The notes beneath the pieces were generated by a model, which saw nothing but the letters and a program-made list of their open reading frames with translations, was not told where the DNA came from and did no database searches. From Erythrobasidium yunnanense (Eukaryota > Basidiomycota > Cystobasidiomycetes > Erythrobasidiales > Erythrobasidiaceae), in contig BCJC01000003.1 in NCBI GenBank assembly GCA_001600175.1, forward strand, positions 186,001 through 250,000: 64,000 nucleotides of DNA, read 5' to 3'. The translations under genes and the position numbers were made by a program. This document shows positions 46,843-56,948 of this stretch, one piece after another (the stretch's first letter is position 1; each line of letters opens with the position of its first letter).

Positions 46843-47293
46843 ATGGTCGAGCATAACAAATACATTGTCGTCTTCAAGGATGAAGCTTCAGAGGTGCCGT
46901 TATCCCGCTTCACAATTGCTTGCTGCCAGCTGACGTTTCGTTGCAGGCTGATTACAAGGCGCGCCTGCCTTCTCAAGTGACTAATACGCTTGCTAACCTT
47001 CAACGCATACGTACAGGAGCACGCTGAGTAGGTTACAAGCTTCATCTGTTTCCAAGGTCGCGGTCGGGCTGACGTACTTGGCGCCTGCAGTACTATCGAG
47101 AAGAAAGGCGGCAAGGTCCACAACCACTTTGGAGATGTTTTGAAGGTACACTACTATCTCCAAGATGCTGCAACACAGCTGATATGCTTCGTAGGGCTTC
47201 GGCGCTTCCATTCCCGAGGATCACGTCAAGACGCTGCAGGAATCCGACAAGATCCAATATGTAGAGCCTGACCAACAAGTCAATACGCAATGA
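46843..47293 (+). CDS. Proteinase inhibitor I9 family protein (PBI2-like)
   Basis: Small cytosolic or vacuolar inhibitor of subtilisin-type vacuolar proteinase B, homologous to subtilisin propeptides. ATG at 46843 gives MVEHNKYIVVFKDEASE, the typical first beta strand of the I9 fold. After an intron (about 46894-46948) comes ADYKARLPSQ, and later exons give STIEKKGGKVHNHFGDVLKG and GFGASIPEDHVKTLQESDK with the closing QYVEPDQQVNTQ to the stop at 47291-47293. The acidic-aromatic end (YVEPDxxVxTQ) is the inhibitor's reactive tail. The join between the second and third exons (around 46978-47090) is not certain; one very small exon may be hidden there. About 95 residues. Confidence 0.78.
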
Positions 47294-47689
47294 GGCTTCA
47301 CACTGCTAGTACAGCCATTGTAGCATTTTCGCCTTCAGGTAGCCCGCATGCGCAGATGGGAAGACTTAGACACTCAAGCTACCGGTTTGCGAGAAGGCGC
47401 GAGATACGAATGCATTGCCTGACAACGAAGAACTGCTCCTACCCAGAGCGATTACGGTTACTCAGGTTTTCGAGGATGAATCCAGCACTGATCATGTTAT
47501 CGGTGATATGACTGTATTAGGGTAACTAAAAGATGAGAATAGTAATTACTGAAATCGATAGCGGGACCAATATGAGATAACCATCGTACTAAAGTGTGCC
47601 CTGAAGCTATCACCCCAAAAGACGGTCGTTGACGTGCATTGCTTGGACTAGGGTGTTAGCCAGCAAGGAATTGAGCCAGCCGAGCCACA
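47294..47689. other. Convergent intergenic region
   Basis: About 400 bp between the inhibitor stop and the KH-protein stop. No gene; nothing recognisable beyond expected terminators. Confidence 0.45.
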
Positions 47690-50600
47690 TCACAGCCCCA
47701 GCTTTGAAAGCGCTGCTCCCACGCTCTCTGCATCTGCCGAGGGCGAGCCTCGTCCAAAGGTCTTCGTCTGCTGGCTGATGTCCAGCGACTGAGCGCGTGC
47801 ATTCAGATGATGACCGACTACGCCTCTCCTGACCAATTCTTTGACCTTGTCGTCCATGGCCGGGTCACTGTCCCGCTTCGAAGATGGCATCGTCATCTCC
47901 TCTGACAATCTCGCTGCATGAGATGGCACGAATGCAGGAGGGAACTGGCTTGCAGGCTGATGCGGAGCATAGTACCGAGGAGTGCTCAGTGGCTGAAACT
48001 CCGTAGCTGCTGGAGACACCGCACTGGAAGGCCCTAGTTGAGGCTGGAAGAAGGGACTCGCACTGGCCGAGGAGGCCGATGGTTCCGGAGGCATGTAGTT
48101 GTAGGCTGAAGGAGCGGGAGGACCATCGAAGATCGCTTTGATATCGGGCGTGGAGGCAGTCGGCCGGAGAGGCGGCTTTTGCGCTCTGGTGTCAGCAGAA
48201 GCTGGAGGTGTGGTTGCTTCGTTTTCGAGAGTCGAAAGAAGCTTGCTGTTGAAGAATGGGAAAGAAGTTGCGAAACTATCTGACCGAGGTCGCAGACTGC
48301 CAGGGTATAGCCGGATCTACGCAATGATGGGCTTCAGCTCTTGTACGGATATGAGCTACACATTGATTCTGACTCACGTTCTTCGATAGTAGGAACTCCT
48401 CGACCGTATCCCTCGAAGTCGTCAAGAAGTGCTGGTTCGACCGGTTGAGGAGGAAACGAATGATCGTCTCTTCTCCTGCTCCGCTCCGGTCGACCCAAGG
48501 TAATATGGTGATATTGAGGTCCCGCTTGATGCGCTCTTGCAGCTCCAAGAAATCTTGCGTAAGGGCGAGCTGGGCCATCTGCTCGCTGTGCGGCAGTCTA
48601 TATTCCGCCTCGAATGGAACATGGTCGAGCAGCATCTGCGCTGCAATATGTACTTGCGACTCCGGTCCGAATATATTGACGATATCCGAAGCGGTCTCCT
48701 TGTTCGGGAAACGCACCATCGAGTTCGTCTTTGTTTCAATATCGTGGATGAAGATGCTCTTTTCGCCGAGCAGGGTTCGATGGTACCGACGAGGTATTGA
48801 GACTGTCTCGATGACAAAGTCTTTGTCTTTCGGTATCACCATCTCCATCACTGCCTGTTTCAAGTGATCCAAGGCTGCAGAGTTCTTCGCGGGAGTGCGC
48901 GCGACGACGTTATCTTCGTTATCGAGATACCCGCCAAGCGATGCAAACTCTTCGGCGTTGGAGAACTTGACGTATACGCCGTATTTCTTCATGATTCGCT
49001 GTATGTTCTTGCCGCCTACACCGATGATCCGCTTGTGATAGATCTCGGGTACATGGAAGGACATCTCTGCTGGCAGCTCTTCTTGGAGCATAGATAAGCC
49101 CTGCAGCGCGCCTGTATCGCTGCCTGCTAGATCGATCAGAAAATTGTAGTCGTTGAAGGTCTCGAACTTGATCCTAGTGCATCACCGATAAGTCAGCAAC
49201 GCAAGTGATGATGTCAACCCTACCGGAACCCACTTGACGCCTGCGGTCTTCATAACCTTATTGAGCTTTCCATTCTTCTTTCCAGCAATGAAGTCACGAT
49301 GCTCATTCGCAAGCTCAATCTGGAAACGCATCTCATGATGGAAAGCTTTGACAATCTCCAACTCCAGTACAAGCTGTATCGCAGTTCTGACTTCCGTCTC
49401 CAGCCCGTGGAACTCGAAGCAGTTGCTCTTGAAGACTGCTTCTGTACCAGTTGCTGAGGAGATGAGCTTGAGTATCGCAGGAACTTGAGATGGGTTGATT
49501 GTCGGAGGAGGCATGAAGACATCGAAAGTCATGGGCAGCAACCAGAATTGCGAGACGTAGAATTGGCATATCTGGTACACGCACACGGATGATCTTTGTC
49601 AGAAGGCATGAAGCTTATTTCCTTAACTGATTCCGACTCACCAAGAGCATGATGGTCCGTATTGTCCGCTCAATGTTGACACGATGGTCGCCATAGACGG
49701 ACAGCAAGCTAGCTTGCGAGCCGATAATGGGAAAGTTAATGAATGTCCCGTTGTCGTACATTATCTGTTTGACATCTTCTCGTCTATCTGACAAGAGCCA
49801 GTCAATCTTCCGGGGCAGCATTGCTGTATCCCGGGATATAATGCCCTTAGACTGTTCGCACAGGTTCGCATCGTTTAGTCGCTGCTTAGCAATTGTATAT
49901 AATGTAGCATACCTTATGCAAAGACACCTGGAACAGCATATCCCTTGCCCTTTGTACACCGAAAAATTCTCCGGTGATAAAGATGAGATTCTGCTTAGAC
50001 AGCAGAGCTGGATCTCGCGTTCCTATCACGCCTGTCAAAGGTGTCGGGAAATAGACATTTGTAGCTGTCTCTTCTTGAATAGTCTGTATGACGCAGCGAC
50101 GCCGCCCAGATATTATGTTGTGCAGCTTATAGTCTATTTCGCATACGTCCGAATGCAGACCGCTCTGCAAGCACATTGTTGCATCAGTATCGTTACTAAT
50201 GAAAGGAACAGTGCAGACAGAAGGGCGACATACCAGCTCGTCCAGCAAGACGAGCAGCCTGACTCTGGCTTGCTCAACATTTTCGTACATTCCCGTAATA
50301 ACAATTTCCACGTTTCTCTCTGTCTCCAATCCAAATCCAATAGTACCGCTGACCTGTCCTACTATCGCCAAATGCGCCTTCGTAAGCGCGGCGATCTCGT
50401 CCAATTTCTTTCTCATCTCCGTCTTTACATTCTCTTTCGCATCAAGCACTTCTGATCGTGGTACTTTGACTACAGACTTGTTCTTGAACGGTGACGCTCT
50501 GTAGATGTAGCCCCTCGCGCCCATGACTTGCTGGTACCCGCCAGACAAGTGGAAATTGAAGCCTTTGTTACTGTCCAGCGGGCTGCATGTCACCATACAT

Positions 50601-51187
50601 TGGTAGTTGGACATCGCCTCCATGCATATCTTCTGCATTTGCTCCGTCTGCTCAGCCGTCGCGGCTTGCAGCGTTGCTGCTGCATCGGCATTTTCTGGGT
50701 CTTTTTCGCTCTTGAACTTCGACGAGGAGGATAAGCCATGCTGTGCGCCCCTTATACTAGCAGCAGCTGAGCTTGGAGCAGTAGAATGGACATCCCCTAC
50801 GACAGATGATGCCGAAGTGGCGGTCTGACCAAGACTCGCGATAGATGAGGTTGATCTTCTTGCTGGCAGACCACTGTAGCTTGCACCTACAGCAGTGTTC
50901 GCCGAGTCTCTGGATGATGATGCGACTGAAACTCCGCTACTTTCTTCAGGCCGTTCAGCGACATTGTCCAAGCCTGACGACGGCACGCGATGAAGCTGGG
51001 ACAAAGACGAGGACGATGAGTGTCTGCCATGGTGGTGAGCATACGATGATGACGAAGATCCAGGATGGTTCTGCGCAGCTGCAGCGGCCGCGACATCTCT
51101 GGGAAGTTCAAACGACGGCGCAGGATCTTCGAGGTCTGGCGTCGCCGCTTTGTGCGGTAGGCAGAACGAGGTGGTATAGACGTCCAT
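47690..51187 (-). CDS. Large multi-KH-domain RNA-binding protein
   Basis: About 1,000-residue RNA-binding protein with several KH or degenerate KH domains, similar in layout to fungal KH proteins related to Bicaudal-C/vigilin. It starts MDVYTTSFCLPHKAATPDLE with a Ser/His-rich disordered first 190 residues. KH-like units are visible at IAALTKAHLAIVGQVSGTIG, at YKLHNIISGRRRCVIQTIQE with VYFPTP, and at HEMRFQIELANEHRDFIAGK with KNGKLNKVM. The most canonical is MSFHVPEIYHKRIIGVGGKN, holding a GxxG loop (GVGG) and QRIMKKYGVYVKFSN; a further unit is VSIPRRYHRTLLGEKSIFIH. The C-terminus is Pro/Ser-rich and ends ALSKLGL. About five to seven exons. The role (mRNA localisation or translation control) is inferred from the family. 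Confidence 0.82.
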
Positions 51188-52399
51188 CGCGTTTCCGAGG
51201 ACGTTCTTGGTATCGAAATACTCAGTCAGTGCTCAAAAGCATCAAAGCTAAGTTGTCTTATCCAAGATGAATCAAATGACGGCGCGATGCTTTTCAGACG
51301 GAGATCGATAGGCAGACTTGGTTAAATTCCGCGGCCATCACGACTGATGCATTCGCAGAACCTCTATATCACTGAACCTGCAAGCCATCGCGCGGTACCG
51401 TCTCTGCCATGATCCTGTATGATGCCTGGACAGGCACATTTCCATGCCGAAAAATCCTGAAGTCTTCGTGGTCTGTGTCGCTCCTTCGGTATCCAAGTCT
51501 ACTGCTATTCTTCTCACTCCTCATCGTGCATTTCCAGCTATGCCGAAGATATGGCGCTATCTAGATCTGACTGACTGAGTTCACCAATCAACATAGCTCG
51601 CAAGCAAGGCAGAACCAGCAAGTTTAGACTCCAACTCTCTCCATTCCCTAAGCAAATGTGTGATGCACAATCCAGAGCACTGGTCCGTGCAACGCGTAGC
51701 GCCGCTGAGGCTCGAACAGCATCCTCAAGACAGTTCAACGACGGGTCGCCGTTTGTGCAATTTAGTAGAGATGAACATTTTCATCTGTACACAAAGGTCG
51801 GATCTCCGCTTGGCCTGCTTCTATTTCGCGAAGGTTGCTAGAAGCTGCACAGGTACCGGGCCCTTCTGTACAGCTTCGGTCTTGGCATAGAGGGTCTCCA
51901 TTCGACATGTGTGATCGATTGTAACAGTATCTGACGCTCCCGGGTCCCGCAGTATACGAGATGTCCCTTCTCCGATGCTCTAGGATGCTATGCTGTGCAC
52001 GGTCGAGCGACTATCCGCTTTCGCTTCCCTCGCGAAGAATCACTATTACAAGTCTGAAGTGCAAGGCTTACAGTGGACAACGAACGTTTCACCGGCCGAG
52101 CACCGCTTCCCTGCAGTGGCGATCGTGACGGCAATTTCTTTGAGGCAATTTGTCATTTGTGCCCTGTACGCAGTATTGACCGATGCTGCGGTCAGGCTGT
52201 CATGTCACTACCAAGAGAAAGATACACACGTCAAGATTCGTCAACTGACGCAGACACACATGTTACAAATGCGGATGTGTGATAACACGCCCCGATACGA
52301 TATACCTCAGCTCTACGCGCATAAAACTTCGCGTAAAGAGCTTTTGCCTTTCTCTTCCTTATCAATCCCTCAATTCATACAGACCCTACACCTACTATC
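51188..52399. other. Divergent intergenic region, about 1.2 kb
   Basis: Spacer between the KH gene and the Met-rich secreted gene. Several open frames occur, the longest (51990-52550) running through the next gene's start in a different frame; none has a motif or credible start. I take it as promoter DNA. Confidence 0.45.
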
Positions 52400-53801
52400 A
52401 TGCTATCACAGACTTCCCTTCTCGCGCTTCTGTTCGCCTCGCAGGCTCTGGCCTCACCCATCGTCAAGAGGCAGAGCAGCGCAACTGGTGCTGCCAACAC
52501 TGCATCTTCGGTTGTCGTATCTGCACCATCCGTCATATCCTCAGTCTTGAGCGAGGTATCCATGTCGGAAGCATCAGGTGTCTCCATGGCCAGCCCGTCA
52601 GCGGCTCCTAGCATGATGAGTGGTATGTCTAGCATGGCGATGGTTTCAAGTGCAGCAGCGCCTGTCCCCACTTCCTCCATGACCAATACCTCAGCTGGAA
52701 ATTCCAGCGCCAACGAACTCTATCCATGCCTTGAAGGCTATGCCCTCACCTATGTAGAGGAGCAGATGAGCTATCCAAACACCACTTTCTCCGTCCTGCT
52801 CCAGACCGTAGGTGGCTTCCAGAATGCCAGCTACTTCGGATGTAAGCCCGGATTGCCTTCGTCACAGTGACAGTTTACTCATTCTTGATGATTAACACAG
52901 ACGTTAACGGCACTGGAGGAGACATGGTTGGCGCAACTCGTCACCTGGTATCTGGGTAGGTCGATCTGGCTCCTCTCCCTAGGTCTCGACGTATGCTTAT
53001 ACCTACTGTTGCATGATCTACTGACAGACACAACGAGGTTCTCGTTTCGCTAGTCTCTAGCATGGCACCCAACAACAACCCCGGCTCCACCGTTGCTAGA
53101 CAGAGCGGTACGTATGCAGTAGGCCACTGATAATGCTGTCAGACTGACGCGCTCCTGATCTAGTCTTCAACTTGACAAACGGCCCCATCGAGGTCGGCAC
53201 CGGTGCATCGATTTCCAACTACTCCACTGTTCTCCAGGTCTACCGCAACACTTCTGCAACCAACATGGATGGCATGGTCGGCGGCGGCGAGGTCGGTACC
53301 GTCAAGCTCTTCTCCAACTTCTGCGCTTCGTGAGTCTCTTGACATGTATCATCCGCGAGAAATGAAGGACTGACGTGAAGCGCATCAACAGAAACCAGAC
53401 AGCTGGCGAACTATCCCAGAGAAGAGCATTTGAAGGCGCTCTCGAGAATATTGCTATCCTCGTCCGCGGCGGTTCTCTTGTGGGTGACATTCAGACTGCC
53501 TAGCTTCGGATTACATGATCGCAATCTGATAATCATGTGCCTTTAGACCGGAGAGAACTACAGCTCATTGGGAGCAACTGGCGTTTCGACTATCTCTAGC
53601 ATGAGCTCGATGTCCTCGATGGCTTCTATGTCCATGAGCTCCATGGCTATGAGCTCTTCTATGGAGTCTCGCCCCATGAGCATGTCGTCAATGATGGCCA
53701 GCCCTGCCATGAGCTCCGTGTCCATGAGCGCCTCTACCAGCGGGCTCCCCTCCAGAATCACCTCCTTCATTGCGTCTGCTTTGCCGACGACTACCGCATA
53801 A
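52400..53801 (+). CDS. Secreted Met/Ser-rich protein, copy A
   Basis: Predicted secreted protein of about 330 residues, family unknown. Signal peptide MLSQTSLLALLFASQALAS is followed by PIVKRQ, a Kex2 site. Two Met/Ser-rich segments (VSMSEASGVSMASPSAAPSM and, at the C-terminus, MSSMASMSMSSMAMSSSMES onward) flank a folded core. The core has YPCLEGYALTYVEEQMSYPN, GGFQNASYFG, then YVNGTGGDMVGATRHLVSG, FNLTNGPIEVGTGASISNYS and TVKLFSNFCAS. Six exons, with introns at about 52843-52900, 52956-53027, 53107-53161, 53330-53391 and 53481-53546. The Met clusters recall the copper-binding Met motifs of Ctr transporters, but no transport domain is present. It is paralogous to 55193-56554. Confidence 0.75.
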
Positions 53802-54196
53802 GCATCGCACGTACGCTTGATTCAAGGGCTCGTATAGGCACCCTGGACGCGACTGGCATGGTGTTTTGTGCCTCATTAAACGCACATGCGATACAATTCA
53901 GGCTTCTAAGCAAAGGACACTTGAGATTGCAAAAATCTGTCAACATAATTATCCTGCAACTAATAGTCACATACTCTTGCAATATAAACGTGATGCTAGG
54001 CTTGATGATGTTGAAGGACTGCGCTGTTCGTGCAAGCTTGACGGGCTCACAGGTTTCTCTTACACCCATATTGAAGTCTATAGAGGTCTTTGCATTTGCT
54101 GTCCTCATACTCATGTCTGCATTGCCATGGAAAGACAGATCCGAACATGACGGGTTGTGCTGTCGCTCACTTTTAGATTTGGCGCCTTCGAGAATG
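53802..54196. other. Intergenic between secreted copy A and the MPP10-like exon
   Basis: About 395 bp of A/T-richer DNA. A possible polyadenylation region and the unknown start of the next gene lie here. Open frames exist but no motif. Confidence 0.4.
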
Positions 54197-54731
54197 GCCA
54201 TAATGTCTGTACCGGACAGTGCAGACATAGAGCACGACTGGACGCGCTTAGCGAGCTTCTACACGCAAGAGCCGAAATATTTGCAAACCCTTCGATTGAG
54301 CTGGAAAACGGCACGTCAAGCATTCACAAGCAGACGCTGGAAGCCGTCAAATACCTCTTTGATGCATGTATGCTCTAAGTCCCCGCTGTAGCGTGTGCAA
54401 AGTCGCTTCATGAAGACCTCACTTCTTCTCTGCAGCTGTCGGCAGCTCATCCGCACCTGAAGTATACACCTGGCAGGAGGCTGCCGTGTTAGGGACGCTC
54501 AGAGCGACCACACATGTTCCGATGCAAAGTATACAGCAAGGATCAGCTATCATCCAGCCTCCCCAGCTTTGGACATCTCCATTGCGGCCATCGAAGCTTG
54601 AGTTGCGAGATGATGCTCTCCTGGTCAGATCTTCTCATGACCTGCACATCACTTACATACACACGCTGGAAAGACTGGTCACCCCTTCTCCGGACAATCT
54701 TGCAGTCTGCGGCAATGGGGGTCTTCGCTAA
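54197..54731 (+). CDS. Partial MPP10-like gene (duplicated N-terminal exon)
   Basis: A segment at 54235-54366 encodes 44 residues (RLDALSELLHARAEIFANPS to EAVKYLFDA) identical to the N-terminal exon of MPP10 at 57000-57131. After the same GTATGC donor (54368) and a TCTCTGCAG acceptor (54435) an open frame continues (VGSSSAPEVYTWQEAAVLGT...CGNGGLR) to the stop at 54731. That downstream part does not resemble MPP10. The start is unclear. ATG at 54194 (MAIMS) corresponds to MPP10's MAVMP, but it is not in frame with the conserved block, and no other ATG is in frame upstream. So this is either a gene with an unidentified 5' exon or a decaying partial copy. The all-synonymous differences argue for a functional past at least. 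Confidence 0.45.
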
Positions 54732-55192
54732 TGTTCGCTTGAATGAGCACGTCTGCCCGGCGTTCAGGCAGCCTGTATACACTATTTTCTGCGCTCTTTA
54801 CACGAAGCAGCAACTTACGTAAGACCTGTCGGAGACGATCCCCCCTAGCCAAGCTTTCGCAAAGTGTCCACCAGCATCACTTCAGCTGTTACCAGAGGTC
54901 AAACAGTTTGGCATCTCCACACATCCATACACAAGACCTCCACACAAGGCGTTCTGACAAGATGATCTGCAGCTTACATCTTTAACGCATGAAGTGGCGT
55001 CTCAGCGATCCCATGAAACTCTTCGGCGTCTTCCTAACATACATCATAGTTACTTACTACAGCTGTCATCTCTGAGGGTATAAGGGTTCCCATACTGAAT
55101 CTCCGTTCTTGGCTCTGCTCTTCCCGTTTCTATACTGGTTTTCGCACTAGTATCATCTCCATAATCGCATATACACATATATATCCAAGAAG
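54732..55192. other. Intergenic, promoter of secreted copy B
   Basis: About 460 bp without a gene. The final 60 bp before ATG 55193 are A/T-rich (ATACACATATATATCC), a likely core promoter or leader. Confidence 0.45.
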
Positions 55193-56554
55193 ATGCTTTC
55201 CAGACTCTCAACCCTCGCTTTGGTGCTAGCAGCACAGGCATACGCCTCGCCCATCCTGAAGAGACAGGAATCTCCAGCCAGCTCGGCCGTGACCGTGTCA
55301 GAAACAGCAACGTCAACAGCTACCGAGAGCACACAGCCTACCGCCTCTGCTGAGCCCGCTCCCGCTCCTGCACCTGCACCCGAATCTGCACCTGAGCCTG
55401 CACCCGCGAACCCCGCTTATCCTTGCCCTCCTGGATTCCTCCTCACATACGCCGAAGCTCAGCAGACCTATCAATACCCAGTAACAGAGGTCTCTCCCTA
55501 CGTCAGCGACTTCCAGAACGCCAGCTATTTCGGATGTATGTATATCAGCCTGACGCATATGCATCCCGTCTGACAATATCATTACAGATGTGACCGGTAC
55601 CGGTGCCAGCGACGTCGGCGCTACACGAACTCTGATGTCTGGGTGAGTTAGCTAGGTAGTATATGCTCTGCCGTGGCTGATTGAGTTCCCTACGTTCACA
55701 AGAGCTGAAGAGGTCCTCACCCAACTACAAACCAATGTTGGAAACGTTGCAAATGCTCAGGGTAAGCTTTCGCTGTCTTCAAAAAGCTTGCGCAGCTATT
55801 AAGGTATCTTTTGAAGATTTCAACCTGACCAATGGCCCAATCGATATCGGCATGGCTGTTATGGTCTCAAACTACTCGAACGTCCTTCAGATCACCGGTA
55901 ATGCTACCGCTTCACCTGAAGCACCTGGAAACGTCACCACCGCCAAGCTCTTCTCCAACTTCTGTGCCAGGTCCGTTCGGATAATATCGAAGTTTGACTC
56001 GCGCTAAATGTCTTCCGTATTAGCGATCAGGACGCTGGCCGAATGATTGTCATGCAGAATTTCAATCAGAGTCTTTCAAATATCGAGACACTCCTATCGG
56101 GCGGCCAAATTGTAGGTCTTTCAGCTAGAATGTGGCTTGCTAGAAGTTTACTCTCTTGGCGCAGGGGCAAGAGAATCTGCCTTCAGTCACCCAGACTGTC
56201 CAGGCTACAGTTGTTGCCACGGCTTCGACCGTCGAAGTTAGCTCCACCGAGATCGCCGTCGCCCCTACATCTCTCGTCAGTGAGACTGTCACACAGGAGG
56301 CTTCCACCGTCACTGCCAGCGAGACAATCACACCAGTCGTTACGACCGCAACCGAGCTCCAGATTTCGACTCCTGAAGCTGTAACACAGACCGATGTCGT
56401 TACTCAGACACCTATAGCATCAACTCAAGTTGAGGCGACTACCGTCGCCGCTCCAGCCGTTACAGTCACTGCTCAGACCACAGTAGACCCGCTGGCCCCA
56501 GCCCCTACTGTCACCGAGCCTGTCACTGCAGTCACCACGACGACTCAGGCCTAA
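55193..56554 (+). CDS. Secreted Thr/Val-rich protein, copy B
   Basis: Paralogue of 52400-53801. Signal peptide MLSRLSTLALVLAAQAYAS, then PILKRQ with the same Kex2 site. A Pro/Ala-rich segment (PAPAPAPESAPEPAPANP) replaces the first Met-rich segment. Core blocks match copy A: YPCPPGFLLTYAEAQQTYQ, DFQNASYFG, YVTGTGASDVGATRTLMSG, FNLTNGPIDIGMAVMVSNYS and TAKLFSNFCA. The C-terminus after GQENLPSVT is a long Thr/Val/Ala repeat-like region (EVSSTEIAVAPTSLVSETVT and on) ending TTTTQA, likely heavily O-mannosylated and extended. Six exons in the same positions. There is no GPI signal in either copy. Function unknown; cell-wall association is plausible. Confidence 0.75.
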
Positions 56555-56948
56555 AGGCACTGCATCTCGCGCGACTCGATCCGTATTAAGCCAAAAAGTA
56601 TTTTATCACTCCTAAACCGGGAAACATAATCAGAACTCCTACAAATCATTCAGCCATTAAAGGACGCTCTTCTACACACACGTTCAGATGTCTATGTATC
56701 TAGCCGATTTTCATATCCTTCTTACAACATTCAACATAGTATAACCATAGAATACAAAGCGCCTATTGCCTTGACAAAGTTCCTCCTCCATGCACACCAA
56801 GCTTCCCATGTCTGCATCATGATAGTTTGCAGTGACCGCATCGAGACAGCGCAGCGAAATTAATAAAGTCTTGTAGAACTTGCGCTCACGTTTAGCTGCT
56901 TCTTGCGCGTATTCCGACCGCTTCGCCCAACAAGATCTGGTTGATATC
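56555..56948. other. Intergenic between secreted copy B and MPP10
   Basis: About 390 bp, A/T-rich in the first half, with no gene. It does not look similar to the corresponding spacer at 53802-54196, although the flanking genes are duplicated. Confidence 0.45.

Noticed and set aside
47200-47293. Subtilisin protease remnant
   Set aside because: The I9 domain alone could be a propeptide left from a protease, but no peptidase domain follows and the C-terminal end matches stand-alone PBI2-type inhibitors.
51990-52550. 186-codon open frame before and through the start of secreted copy A
   Set aside because: It overlaps the signal-peptide exon in another frame and shows no domain or splicing support.
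54111-54323. Minus-strand frame antisense to the MPP10-like exon, also nearly conserved between copies
   Set aside because: Its codon third positions coincide with those of the sense frame, so it looks conserved by coincidence. The sense frame is part of real MPP10 and has no amino-acid change, while the antisense has one.
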